Source: Aedes albopictus (taxonomy: Eukaryota > Arthropoda > Insecta > Diptera > Culicidae). From it: DNA of 64,000 bases. The notes under the pieces are model-generated. The model saw only the letters and a list, made by a program, of their open reading frames with translations, searched no databases and was not told the origin of the DNA. Shown in pieces: positions 52,930 through 64,000 of this stretch. Each line of letters begins with the position of its first letter. The stretch's first letter is position 1. The stretch covers positions 19,411,440-19,475,439 of the forward strand of contig NC_085138.1 of the NCBI RefSeq assembly GCF_035046485.1, in the 5' to 3' direction. The translations under genes were made by a program, and so were the position numbers.

Positions 52930-53948
52930 GTGGCGTTTCAGGAACTTTGTTGGACTGGACAGAAAGTGTGGAAAAGCGGGCATCGAGCGGCTACCTTCTA
53001 CCAAAGCTGTGGCACCACTAATGAACTGGGAACAGGATTTATAGTGCTGGGCAAGATGCGACAACGTGTGATTGGGTGGCAGCAGATCAACGCAAGGATG
53101 TGCATGTTGAGAGTTGAGGGCCGTTTCTTCAACTACAGCATCATCAACATGCTCTGCCCACACGAAGGGACCCCTGATGATGAGAAAGAAGCGCTCTACG
53201 AGCAGTTAGAGCAAATATACGATGGTTGCTTGCCGTGTGACGTGAAAATCGTTGTCGGCGACATGAACGCACAGGTAGGAAAAGAGGAAATGTACAGACC
53301 GGTGATTGGACGAAATAGCCTGCACGCCGTATCGAATGATAACGGCCAGCAATGTGGTATGGTAGTCCGAAGCACCTTCTTCGCCCGCAAAGACATACAC
53401 AAAGCCACCTGGAGATCACCCGACCATCAAACAGAAAACCAAATCAACCACGTTCTAATCGACGGTAAATTCTTCTCGGATATAACCAATGTCCGCACAT
53501 ACCGCAGTGCGAATATAGATTCGGATCACTACTTAGAAGCTGTATGCATGCGCTCAAAACATTCGACAGTTATCACCACGCGTCGAAGTCTAACGCCGCG
53601 GCTCAAAATCGAGCAACTTCGTAACGTAGAAGTGGCTCAAGACTTCGCGCAGCAGCTAGCAGTTGCCCTACCAACGGAAGAGCAGCTTGACGCAGCTACA
53701 CTTGAAGATGACTGGAGGGACATCCGATCCGCCATAGGTAGTACCTCGGCTACAGCACTAGGCTTCGCGACTCCGAATCACAGAAATGACTGGTACGACG
53801 GCGAATGTGAACAGTTGAAAAACGAGAAGAATGCATCATGGGCGAGAATGCTGCAACACCGTACGAGAGCGAATGAGGCACGTTACAGACAGGCGCAGAA
53901 CAGGCAGAACTCAGGCTTCCGGATGAAGAAGCGCCAGCAGGAAGAGCG
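52930..53948 (+). pseudogene. RTE-like copy 2, endonuclease
   Basis: About 340 codons are open. FQELCWTGQKVW (LQE block, here FQE), VVGDMNAQVG and SDHYLEAVC mark the endonuclease active site. A deletion after NDNGQ, relative to copy 1 (RCVNFAASR missing), removes about ten residues. The reading stops in the basic linker KKRQQEER because of the insertion at 53949. Confidence 0.82.
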
Positions 53949-55550
53949 CCCAACTAACAATTGCAAGTCACAAACAAGCAACCTTGCTGAATTATTGCTT
54001 AATAATGGTAATGATAGCTGAACTAAAATTATGCTCTACACATTACTGTTTAAATGATTTTTCAATTGAGAAAATAGTCAATGATCGACTTTCCTCATCG
54101 GTATCAACAATGATAAATTAAAACACTTTTCAAAAGTTTAACAAGAAATTTATTCGACAAGCATTGATTCCTTAACAAAATAGTTTAACAAAATATTTGT
54201 CTGCATCTTATTAAGCTGATGTATCGATAAGCATATGCTCCTGAACAATGAGCTTTTCACTTGTCAAATAAACGCCTTCAGCTCATCATAGTTTGACTCG
54301 GAACTTTGTTCGGATTATGGGATTAATCATGGCTAAAACTGTTTAGACAACCAAGTTATCAATGAACCAAAATTTTTAACGAATCACATAAAATAAAACG
54401 GATTAGAATATGTAGTTTAACATTGAGTGCCAAAAGACGTAATCAACGTAAAAATGAGGCATTTATTTATTATTATTAGCCTGTAACAAGATGTCTTGTA
54501 CCTTGATTATTATATTTTTTATCTTCCGCAGCAGTTCGATTGTAGGAGACATTTGGATCGATGCATTTGACATTGCAGTGCTGTCGTGTTTACTGAATAT
54601 TGTTCCCGCAGTCACCTAGATAACCAAACAGCATTTAGAAATCGACACATTTCAAGTATCCCTAAACATCCATATGCACTATTTATTGAACATAACATCA
54701 AGATTCCATGACAAAAGCATAAATAAAAAAAATGCTTAACGGATCTTCGACTGAGCATGAGAAGATAACCTGAATAGATGCTCTGAATGCACCATGTCCA
54801 AGACCATACCGCACCACATATTGTCATACATTTTTAAAGATCGATATTTAATAATAAAAATATAACATATCCATATCGCAATTAGTACATCTGGAAACAA
54901 TATCTTCAATAAGGACCAACACTTTTTGGCCGCATTCGATATAAGTTTTCTCACCGTGCGATAAAAATACTGACAGCGAAATCAGAATGGAAAACATGTG
55001 TTTTGGGCTGAACAGTTGTTGAAGTATAATGCGTTGTTCAGTTGATTACCACGTGCTGTGACAATTCACCACTGCTGAACACAAGTTCAGGAGTGACCAT
55101 TATTGAGTCATGGGAAGATTATGTTTTGCTTTGGGTGCTGCATCTCACCATCTCTAGGATGGCGCAGATATGAAGGCATGCGGCTGGCAATCGACAGGTC
55201 TCGAGTTCTAATCCGGATTTAGGTAATTTTATATGTAATTCTTATTTCATAATAGGTGTTCTCATAATAATAATAATAATTACTCTCGTGAGAGTTCAAA
55301 ATTGTTGCATTTTATTTATTTTCAGTCATTTTTGCCAAAGCTGAATAACAACTTTCCTGTAAATTTGTAAAACGTTTTGAAGGACAAAAAATTAAGTTGG
55401 TGCACAACATGATGCTTTATAACTTCTCCAAATTTGTGTGAACAAAACCCGAACATAGGTTGTACGTGAAAATAATTCAAATGTTATTCAACATTATGTT
55501 GAATTAATTCGTCATAATGGTGTTTGTTAAATGAGTGATTGTTAGTTGGG
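53949..55550. mobile_element. 1.6 kb TIR element inserted in RTE copy 2
   Basis: Ends CCCAACTAACAAT and its perfect complement ATTGTTAGTTGGG. The interrupted RTE sequence resumes as CGAGATCGCGAAGCGATAGA, directly continuing the frame before the insert, with only CG duplicated. The interior is AT-rich, contains a tRNA-like segment at 55150-55225 and no transposase. Confidence 0.8.
55150..55225 (+). mobile_element. tRNA-like SINE fragment
   Basis: ATGGCGCAGATATGAAGGC (A-box-like) and GAGTTCTAATCCGG (B-box-like) are about 40 bases apart. Lies within the 53949-55550 element. Confidence 0.45.
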
Positions 55551-56059
55551 CGAGATCGCGAAGCGATAGAAGAGCTGTACCGCGCTAAGGACACACGAAA
55601 GTTCTACGAGAAGCTGAACCGCTCGCGCAAAAGCTTTGTGTCACAAGTCGACACGTGCCAAGACAATCACAGGAATATTCTCACGAGCGATCGTGAGGTT
55701 GGTCGAGAGATAGCGGCAGCATTACGATGAGCACCTCAATGGCAACGTTGCAAGCACCGAAGGTGTCGTAGTAACAGATCTAGGAGTACGTGTGCAGGAC
55801 GAATGATTTTCATTCCCTAACCTTCAAGAGATTGAGGAGGATGTTGGCCGGTTCAAAAACAACAAAGCCGCTGGAACAGATCAACTACCAAGCGAGCTTC
55901 TAAAATACGGTGGAGAAACACTGGTGAGAGCACTACACTGGGTCATCACCAAGATTTGCGAGGAGGAAGTATTACCGGAGGAATGCATGGAAGGTATCGT
56001 GTGTCCCATCAACAAAAAGGGTGACAAGTTGGATTGTGGGAACTATCGCGCGATCACAC
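55551..56059 (+). pseudogene. RTE-like copy 2, linker and RT start
   Basis: Continues DREAIEELYRAKDTRKFYEK, then NNKAAGTDQLP and KKGDKLDCGNYRAITL before the pogo-like insertion. At least one frameshift between 55690 and 55800. Confidence 0.75.
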
Positions 56060-56061
56060 TA

Positions 56062-57597
56062 CAGTCAGGTTTTTTTTACGCGGTTTTTTTTTTACGCGGT
56101 TTTCATTTACGAGGTTTTTTTTACGCGGATTTTTGAATTAACGCGGTTTTTTTTACGCGGATTTCTGAATTAACGCGATTTATTTTTACGCGGTTTTTTG
56201 AATTAACGCGGTTTTCATTTACATTGATTTTTAATTTTAAGCCGGATTTTTTCCAAGCATTATTATAGAGTTTTTTCTACATATTTCTGTAGTTTTGGTG
56301 CTTAACAGCATTAAAAAGGTAGAATATGATGCAGAGTAATTTTCTGGATATCCAAGGACATCCAAACTGTTCTGAGTTTAGATCCTAAAGTCTACGTCTG
56401 TAACGGTAACTTCTTGCATTATACAAAGCAACGATTTGTAATCTATTATGCCCAGTAAGTCTTTTAAAATTCAATAGACAGTTTCAGATCAGTCGGGATA
56501 TCCTAGGTCATCCCAACTATTCTGGAGTTTGGATCCTAAAGTCTACGGATGTACCGGTAACTTCATTCATAATACAAAGCTACGACTTGTAATCTTTCAT
56601 GACTTACTGAACATGTCAAAAGTTTAATAGACAGCATCAGATCTGTTGAGATGTCTAAGGACATCCAAACCGTTCTTGATATTACATGAACTTTTTTCAT
56701 TGCACAAATCTACGATTTGTAATCTATTATGTTCAGAGATTATTATTAATCTCGCTTTTCGTGTTCAGCATTAGCGTGGTGCTGACGGTGGTGGGCAACC
56801 GCGCGAGTTACGGAAGGTTAAGTGAACATGATTTACTGCCTGTACTTCGACACTTATGCGACAACTGTGAGATGGAGTCTTAAAAACCAGTGTTACAATA
56901 CTTCATCTCATTCATTTGAACATTATCCAACAAATCTTTTCAAACATTTTTCCTTCTATTCATGTTCAAAACGATTTCATTCAATCAGGACACCTATCAA
57001 ATGAGAAGCGAACCCTTGTCAATTGGATTCATTGTCACTCTAATGAGTAGCTGAGCACGAAACACGAGAAAACTCTGCAAAATTCCGCCAGACTGAAAAA
57101 ATCTCGAATGTCGGGTCAAAGTTGGGTCAATTTTTATCGAATGTTGAGCCACTGTTAGACCTACATCGACCAAGTATTGGGTCCATGTTGGGTTTGGTGG
57201 CCAAAATAAAAATAGGTGAATGATAGGTTGATGTCGGGTTTGACGTCATCAATGATGGTAAAAGCTTTAAACCTTTAAACAATAGCTTGGCAGTTTGTGT
57301 AACTTGTAGAAATTTTAAAATGTTGTCTTAAAATAATTCGTTGAGTTCATTTTTTAATATAAAATTAAGAAGGGAATTATTGAGTAAAAGTTATAAAACA
57401 TGGTTTTCATTTACGCGGATTTTTGAATTAACGCGGTTTTTTTTACGCGGATTTTTGAATTAACGCGGTTTATTTTTACGCGAATTTTTGAATTAACGCG
57501 GTTTATTTTTTCGCGGATTTTTGAATTAACGCGGTTTATTTTTACGCGGTTTTTTTTTACGCGGTATGTATCCCCCGCGTCAAAAAAAACCTGACTG
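56062..57597. mobile_element. pogo-like element with ACGCGG subterminal repeats
   Basis: CAGTCAGGTTTTTTTTACGC at the left and its complement at the right, flanked by TA (56060-56061, 57598-57599). Both ends carry tandem TTTTTGAATTAACGCGG units (about 56070-56215 and 57405-57575). The RTE RT sequence continues on both sides. The centre holds the inverted relative (56940-57290) of the repeat at 10574-12250. No transposase ORF. Confidence 0.82.
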
Positions 57598-57599
57598 TA

Positions 57600-58840
57600 C
57601 TGAGCGATGCCTACAAGACACTCTCCCAAATTTTATGCCGCCGTCTATCACCGATTGCAAGAGAGTTCGTGGGGCAATATCAGGCTGGATTTATGGGTGA
57701 ACGCGCTACAACGGACCAGATCTTCACCATCCGCCAGGTGTTGCAGAAATGCCGCAAATACAACGTGCCCACACATCTGTTCATCGTAACAAATCGGCGT
57801 ATGATACAATCGATCGCAGAATACGGATTCCCGGATAAACTGACATGATTAATGAAGGCGACGATGGATCGAGTGATGTGCGTAGTTCGAGTATCCGGAA
57901 CACTCTCGAGTCCCTTAGAATCTTGCAGAGGGTTATGGCAAGGTGATGGTCTTTCGTGCTTGCTGTTCAACATTGCGTTAGAGTATGCAATAAGGAGAGC
58001 GGGGATAAACACGAGTGGGGCGATTTTCACAAAGTCCGTTGAGCAGCTTGGTTTCACTGGTGGTATTGATATTATAGCTCGTAAATATGAGACGATGGCG
58101 GAAACGTACATCCGACTAAACGAGTGAGGCCAGGCGATTCTGATAATTCATTAATGTGTCGAAGACAAAGTACATGATGGTAAAGGGCTCCAGGGGAAAT
58201 CATTGCACCCGCCCGCCACCCCGAATTCATATCGATGGTGATGAAATCGAGGCGGTTGAAGAATTCGTGTACTTGGGCTCACTGGTGCCCGCCGACAACG
58301 ACACCAGCAGAGAAATTCAGAGGCGCATTGTGGCAGGAAATCGTTCTTACTTTGGACTCCGCAGAACTCTACGATCGAACAAAGTTCGCCGTCACACGAT
58401 GTTATCTATCTACAAAACACTGATTAGACCGGTAGTCCTCTATGGGCACGAAACATGGGCCCTACGTGCAGAGGACCAACGTGCCCTTTGAGATTTCGAA
58501 CGGAAGGTGTTGCGTACCATCTACGGCGGAGTGCAGATGGAAGACGGGACTTGGAGAAGGCGAATGAACCACGAGCTGCATCAGCTGCTGGGAGAACCAA
58601 CCATCGTCCATACCGCGAAAATCGGGATGCTACGGTGGGCGGGTCACGTCATCAGGATGACGGATAGCAACCCGACTAAAATGGTTCTCGAGAGTCATCC
58701 GACCGGTACAAGAAGACGTGGAGCGCAGCGAGCTAGGTGGGTCGACCAAGTGGAGGACGATCTGCCAACCCTACGCAGAGTACGGAACTGGAGACAAACA
58801 GTCATGGACCGGGTGGAATGGAGACGGCTACTATGGTAAG
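57600..58840 (+). pseudogene. RTE-like copy 2, RT and C-terminus
   Basis: RT blocks DAYKTLSQILCRRLSPI, REFVGQYQAGF, LWQGDGLSCLLFN, then GFTGGIDII at about 58050, where the catalytic FADD of copy 1 (6071-6082) has become FTGG. Both active-site aspartates are therefore lost. The fingers segment near 57785 has a deletion (SAYD region missing). The C-terminus with GTRRRGAQRARWVDQVEDDL is intact, but the sequence stops at about 58840 before the normal end and tail. Confidence 0.82.
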
Positions 58841-58847
58841 TAACGAC

Positions 58848-60850
58848 CGCGCAATAGCGGATTCCCGTTCGCTTCTTTTGGGGCGCTATCTTGGCCGTCT
58901 TTGTTACAGCTCTAATAGCGTCCACCGTCGATCGACCCTTCCGGAAGCCAAACTGGTTAACCGAGCGGCCACAGTCATCGGGTTTCTCGGTATAGAGCAT
59001 CAGCCTTGACTGAATGATCCGTTCTAACAGTTTTCTGGCGGTGTCCAGAAGGTAGATAGGTCTGTATACTGACGGTTCGCCAGGTAGCTTCGCAGGTTTA
59101 AGCAGTAGATCCAATCTTTGTCTTTTCCACCTCTCTGGAAATTCACCTCTCTCTAGGCACATCTGCATAGCCTTTCTGAACATGTAAGGGCTAGTCTTGA
59201 TGGCCGTCTTTTTGGCTATTGTCGGGATACCGTCCGGACCCGGGGCCTTGTTCAACTTACGCGACTTCGTTATTGCGTCGTTCGTTATCGGTCCGACCTC
59301 GCTTCGGCCGTTTTGGCAATAGGGGGCAGGGATCTTCTTCAGTATCTCGGGAGAGCGTTCTGGGGGTGCTAACGCGCCCTTTGTTTTGACCATGGCTACC
59401 CTGTAGGCATCACTCCAAGGGGTCGCGTCGTCTTGGCTGCCTGGCATAGATTTCTTATGGTTCCAACTAGATCATCGCTGGATAGATCGTCGGTGTTACC
59501 CTCCATTAGCAATCGCTCCACAAATGCCAGCTTATGGACAAACGTCTGGAAATCCCGCTTCAACAGTGCTTCAGAACTTCAGACGCACAAATTTCAAGTA
59601 GCAAGCTTCAAACAACAGTGGATTTTATTATTCTGTTCTTGCTCACTTGTATTAAGCTTAAAATGAGAAGCTCAGGTGCGCTGGTTTTGTTTTTCGAGGA
59701 GATTTGTGCCCTCGTAATCGTGAGTAGGTGCCAAAGTCGGCCATTGTGGCGGCCATTTGGGGATTCTAATAAGTCTGTCCTTATCGAAGCGCGAGGTCAG
59801 CCATCTCCGATAACGGTTAATGACCTTCGGCTGTGACAGTGACCTCCACCAGTCCGAGCTAGGGTCCGGGTTCCAGAAGGTGACATCAATGATGGACTCT
59901 CTCTCTCCGTTATTTATGTAGGTTTTTTGTCGTCTACGTTTGCGACATCCACGTTCAGTTCAGTCCAGCCATAGCTTCGAGTAGAGCCCAACCTTTCACG
60001 TTAGTCAAGCGGCTACCCCACTCAATCGCCCAGGCGTTAAAGTCTCCACTGATGACCACGGGACTGAATCCCACTAGTGCGCTTGATAGCAAATCCAGCA
60101 TATACGAGAGCTGGTCTATGGACCCCCTGGGAGGGGTATAACAACTGCAGTAGTACACCTCGTTGATCTTCGCTTTTGCGAAGCCCATATGCAACGTGGA
60201 AATTACTATCTGGACCAGAAAACGACCGGTTGTACGCCCCTAGCTTGGCCTTATCCGCTACCCAGTTCCCGTTATCGGAAGACTGACTGGCAGCTCGCAT
60301 ATGCTGAGCGGGCACACTGAACACCCTACCTTGATCTTGTCGACTGCAGTCGCCTTGATCACCTACGGGGAGCTTGACCCTGACGATCTGCCCAGGCCAT
60401 TTCGCAGGCGGAACGATGCACTTGGTGCATCTGTCTCGCACTGCAGTTTGAGTGCGGCTGCCAGCTCTTCTGCCTCGGTGATCTCATCCAGATGCTTAAA
60501 CTGGAGAGTCGGCTCCACAGTTAGAGCTCTTACCTGCACTTTTTCGACCAGTACCCCTTGCGCTAGAGCTTTGTAGGAGGTGCATTTCTTGGTCACCTCC
60601 TTCTTCAGCACTAGCATTATTTCTCCAGTCCTGGTGGGCCGGATGCTTTTTACATCCACACCCAGCGGTGAGAGACGATTTTTGCCTCGCATAGCCCTCA
60701 GCACCTCGGCGTACGTGTCTGCCTCGGTTTTGAAGATCAGCGCGTCGCATTGTTTGCGTTTCTGGGTTGACTACACTTTTCTCACAACCTTCTTTTTTCC
60801 GACCGTAATCCCGGGTTCTTTTTCTTTTGGTCCGATTGGCCACCGTTCCT
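58848..60850 (-). pseudogene. R1-like LINE (gag, endonuclease, partial RT)
   Basis: On the minus strand, in order: ORF1 blocks SIRPTRTGEIMLVLKKEV and KHLDEITEAEELAAALKLQ (60360-60700); endonuclease VYYCSCYTPPRG and VVISGDFNAWAIEWGS (about 60030-60160); RT LNKAPGPDGIP, CLERGEFPERWKRQRL and FGFRKGRSTVDAI up to RYCAVVT at about 58850. There the RT is cut in its first catalytic block. Several shifts separate these parts. Losing the 3' rather than the 5' end is not usual LINE truncation and implies a rearrangement at 58841-58848. Confidence 0.8.
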
Positions 60851-61058
60851 CTTAAGGTTGGCTTTCTGGGTTCATCTTAGGATTGGCCATGCCTGCTCCT
60901 TACGCGTTTTGCAACTTGGCAGCCTGGTTTACTCGCGCTGGTCTTCCTCCTCTTCCTTTTTGGCTTTTCGCCCGGCTCTGCCAGACGCTTATTTGGCCTC
61001 ATCTCCTCTGCAGGTATCAATCATGCAGCTCCAGCCGTAAGGCGTTTTGACCTCTCCG
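60851..61058. other. unassigned, likely LINE flank
   Basis: Between the R1-like ORF1 and the RNase H-type LINE tail; no clear motif. Confidence 0.3.
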
Positions 61059-61393
61059 CTACGGCTCCGGTGAGCTGCATGGTTTCATACTGCATAGCGC
61101 GTTGCCAGCAAAGAGGAGGCTGTCCTGTCTGGGTGGACCGCTCTTGCTTGCTCGCATCAGCCGCACTCCGCTCTTCGACCAGGAGATCACGCTGCAATTC
61201 TGCTTAGGCAGATTTGTAAGAAACATTGCCACTCCTGGAGATGGCTCAGTACAATACAATTTTGTTGGACAACATGACTCCCAACAATTGCTGTATTGTT
61301 TATGCTGAGTGGCTGGCCTCTGGCCAGGTATCAACTTGAAGCTTTACTCAACACTTCGATACCGGAATAGCTAGCTCAGGGCCAATGAAGTTA
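61059..61393 (-). pseudogene. C-terminal tail of an RNase H-bearing LINE
   Basis: Continues, beyond the inserted element, the RNase H frame at 63212-63462: the minus strand reads NFIGPELAIPVSK and later LTNLPKQNCSVISW, typical of the region after RNase H in I- and R1-type elements. Stops are present. Confidence 0.6.
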
Positions 61394-63211
61394 GGGGCCG
61401 TCGATATACCACGTGGACAGCTTGGAGGAGGGAGCGGGTTAGCGAAAAGTCCATGCTTGTCCACGGAGAGGGGGGTGGGGGTTCGTCAAATGTCCACGTG
61501 GACAACATTAACATATAAATTAGGAAAAAAGAATCAACAAACGAATCAAATTATGTCGCATTATTGATGAGATTCTCTTCAACAGTTCTTTCATACATTT
61601 TATTTTATTATACATTGTTTTTTAGTTGTAAGTTACTTCTTCAAGGGAAAAAAAAGGGGTACTGATTCACAGACTAATTTGTTTTAAATTGTCAGAATTT
61701 CTAATTACTTAGCTTTCTTCATCGAGGAATATACTGGAGATTTAAAATGGAGTGTAGACCATGCAAATGTTGGTGTTTCAGTCAGAAAATTTTCACTTTA
61801 AAGTTCTGTATGAATTTTTTAATCTACTTCAAAGTTTCAAAATACATGTAGGGATTTGCAGGCTTATCTCAAAAAACTTTTTTTTGTAGGTTCCTTTAAA
61901 ATTTAAGATGTTTCTAATGGATATTGAAGTCTAAGCCTCACCAATACAATTTAGTTGTTGTAAATTTTGGTTTTTGTAAGAATCTAAGAAATATAATCTT
62001 ATCTCAACAAAAATCTATGATTTAAAATTACCTTATCTCAACAAAACAATCAGACAATCATAGATTGAATAAATATTCTAAAAAACACCGTCTTCAACCA
62101 GAGGCTGTACAGACTAAACAATGAACAATCACTAACATTCGGCGATAGACTTTCGAGGTGGTAGAAGAATTCGTCTACCTCGGTTCTTTCCTAAGGGCTG
62201 ACAATAACGTGAGCCGTGAAATACGAAGGCGAATCATCAGTGGATGTCGTGCCTACTATGGGCTCCAGAAGAATCTGCGGTCAAAAAAGATTCACCCCCG
62301 CACCAAATGTACCATGTACAAGACGTTAATAAGACCGGTGGTTCTCTACGGAGACGAGACATGGACGATGCACGAGGAGGACCTACAAGCACTCGGAGTT
62401 TTCGAGCGACGGATGCTAAGGACGATCTTCGGCGGCGTGCAGGAGAACGGTGTGTCGCGGAGAAGGATGAACCACGAGCTCGCTGCACTTTACGGCGAAC
62501 CCAGCATCCAGAAGGTGGCCAAAGCCGGAAGGATACGGTGGGCAGGGCATGTTGCAAGAATGCCGGATAACAACCCTGCAAAGTTGGTGTTTGCTAACCA
62601 TCCGGTTGGTACAAGAAGGCGTGGAGCGCAGAGAGCACGATGGGCGGGCCAGGTGGAGCGTGATCTGGCGAGTGTTGGGCGTAACCGAGGTTGGGGAGCT
62701 GCAGCTGCAAATCGAGTATTATGGCGGCAAATTGTTGATTCAGTATTATCATGAATTTGATGTTAACTGAATAAATGAAAATGAATAGGCGATAGACATT
62801 ACACGAAAAACACCCAATGAAGAATTTCCGTTTGACGAAAAATTTTCACCAACTGGAGCAAGAATCGAACCCACACTCTCACAAACATTAAGCTGAATTA
62901 AAAACAATGTTGAAAACTTGTGGGTACCTATTTTGTGCTACTTGTTTGTATTCTATGTAAAGCTATAGAATATTTGTATTTTATAAAGTTTTCAATTATA
63001 TTTAAGACATGGTTTAACAAAAAAAAAATTTTTTCAAAATCACTTTTTCTATTTTTTTAGAAATGTGAAAAAAAAAACTTTTTTTCTGATGTCCACGTGG
63101 ACAATGGGGGAGGGGGGTAGGGGTCAATGAAAAATCCACGCTTGTCCACGGGGAGGGGGGAGGGGGTCAAAAACCATGAATTTGCTGTCCACGTGGTATA
63201 TGGACGGCCCC
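61394..63211. mobile_element. 1.8 kb PIF/Harbinger-like TIR element
   Basis: Ends GGGGCCGTCGATATACCACG and the near-perfect complement on the right (about 63184-63211), flanked by TTA (61391-61393, 63212-63214), the duplication typical of PIF/Harbinger. CCACGTGGAC palindromes recur just inside both ends. No transposase. It carries a 5'-truncated RTE copy (62151-62787). Host sequence on both sides is one RNase H domain. Confidence 0.8.
62151..62787 (+). mobile_element. 5'-truncated RTE-like copy with 10-bp duplication
   Basis: Contains an uninterrupted frame of about 198 codons (62158-62754): VEEFVYLGSFLRADNNVSRE, IRPVVLYGDETW, GTRRRGAQRARWAGQVERDL, ending in TGA and a short AT-rich tail. GGCGATAGAC is repeated exactly at 62141-62150 and 62788-62797. 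The intact frame and perfect duplication suggest recent target-primed insertion. The protein differs clearly from copies 1 and 2, so it is another family. Confidence 0.85.
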
Positions 63212-63462
63212 TTATGAGAAGCTCCAGTGCGAGCTAACTCATCACTCAGTCAATTTCCATTTCCAGTGATGGAAGAATGGCCAGGTACCCATACAAGGTG
63301 AAAAGCGTTTGCTGAAATGAGCTCGTCGATTTGAGTTCGACATGCGATAACTGAGTTTGACCAAGAGTTGGCCAAAGCAATTCCTTTAATAGCAGCCTTG
63401 TTTTTATCTTTAATTTTTATCAACCGAAAAATTACCTCTCCGAACACTTTGCCACATTTCAT
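63212..63462 (-). pseudogene. RNase H domain of a LINE, split
   Basis: The minus strand reads FHLVWVPGHSSITGNGN, then a stop where an alanine/aspartate codon is expected, then DELARTG. This is the C-terminal RNase H block with its HLVWVPGH signature. The frame continues at 61393 after the 1.8 kb insertion. Confidence 0.75.
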
Positions 63463-64000
63463 TGAAGTTCAATCGTTTTAAATCAGGTTAATTTTTATGT
63501 TATCTATTACTTGGGATATAAATTATTAAGTTTGTTCAAACGAGATTCGTATCAAATAAATTTGTTATCACCTACAAAGAGCAAACCGTAACCGCTTTAA
63601 GAGAAAACAACGGAAATTCAATTTTCTTCCGAGAATGGCGCGCGTCGTAATGGTGGTAATGCTTCCCCACAAACATACCTATTTGTTTATCCCAACGCGC
63701 TCGCAAAAGACCAACTTTTGCGAAAGCTTACATTACCTTTCCAGGTTTGTGCCGCCGGGCATGGTAGGGATTTAATCGTAGAATAATATTGTAGGTATGC
63801 ATGAACGTGAGAACATGTTTTTCCTCCCACCGATGTGATGTTGAGTCGGTTAGTCGTTTCCTCGGTGCGGAAGGAATATAAATGTTTTAGGCAACTGATA
63901 TTGCTCGTCATCGTGGAACACTTGAACATTGACACGGGTTGATCCCGTTGTCGTCGTCATCATTTTCATTGCCGCCGGTATCATTCGGGATGTGGAAGCC
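63463..64000. other. unassigned DNA at window end
   Basis: No gene or element recognised. Composition becomes more balanced after about 63600. Confidence 0.4.

Overview
This window looks like nuclear DNA of a culicine mosquito, most probably Aedes. It is AT-rich, has one ordinary intron-containing insect gene, and is otherwise packed with transposable elements: RTE-, R1-, LOA- and L1-like non-LTR retrotransposons, tRNA-derived SINEs including one resembling Feilai, and many short TA-flanked inverted-repeat elements. I see no prokaryotic gene organisation.

The only host gene I can support is RAB3GAP2 on the + strand, the non-catalytic (p150-like) subunit of the Rab3 GAP / Rab18 GEF complex. 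I rebuilt five coding exons: 22562-22637, 25525-26308, 26430-29301, 34930-35127 and 48799-49131. All four splice junctions keep frame with GT-AG boundaries, giving about 1,420 codons. Introns 3 (5.6 kb) and 4 (13.7 kb) are swollen with repeats.

Layout. 1-4450: AT-rich intergenic DNA with four inverted-repeat elements and a possible 31-codon ORF. 4471-4736: SINE. 5325-9185: RTE-like retrotransposon on the minus strand, split by a 0.9 kb insertion. 9186-12711: LOA-like endonuclease pieces, a GC-rich block and an interrupted repeat. 13461-14566: inverted-repeat element full of ACCGA motifs. 14738-15800: decayed 12-mer satellite interrupted by a Helitron-like element. 17870-21005: unusual A-rich array with a recurring anchor word. 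21501-22000: assembly gap. 22562-49131: RAB3GAP2; its introns hold foldback elements, two satellite types, a short RTE-derived element, a SINE, an R1-like gag remnant and an antisense L1-like element carrying several nested inverted-repeat elements. 49132-50515: probable 3' UTR (with a hairpin) and flank. 50516-63462: layered retrotransposon and DNA-transposon nest. 63463-64000: nothing recognised.

No new multi-gene system was found. The most unusual items are a 440-bp element made only of an RTE 5' region plus a 3'-type tail, with its own 12-bp target-site duplication; the anchor/A-rich array; a near-perfect hairpin just after the RAB3GAP2 stop codon; and nested insertions whose removal restores the host element's frame.
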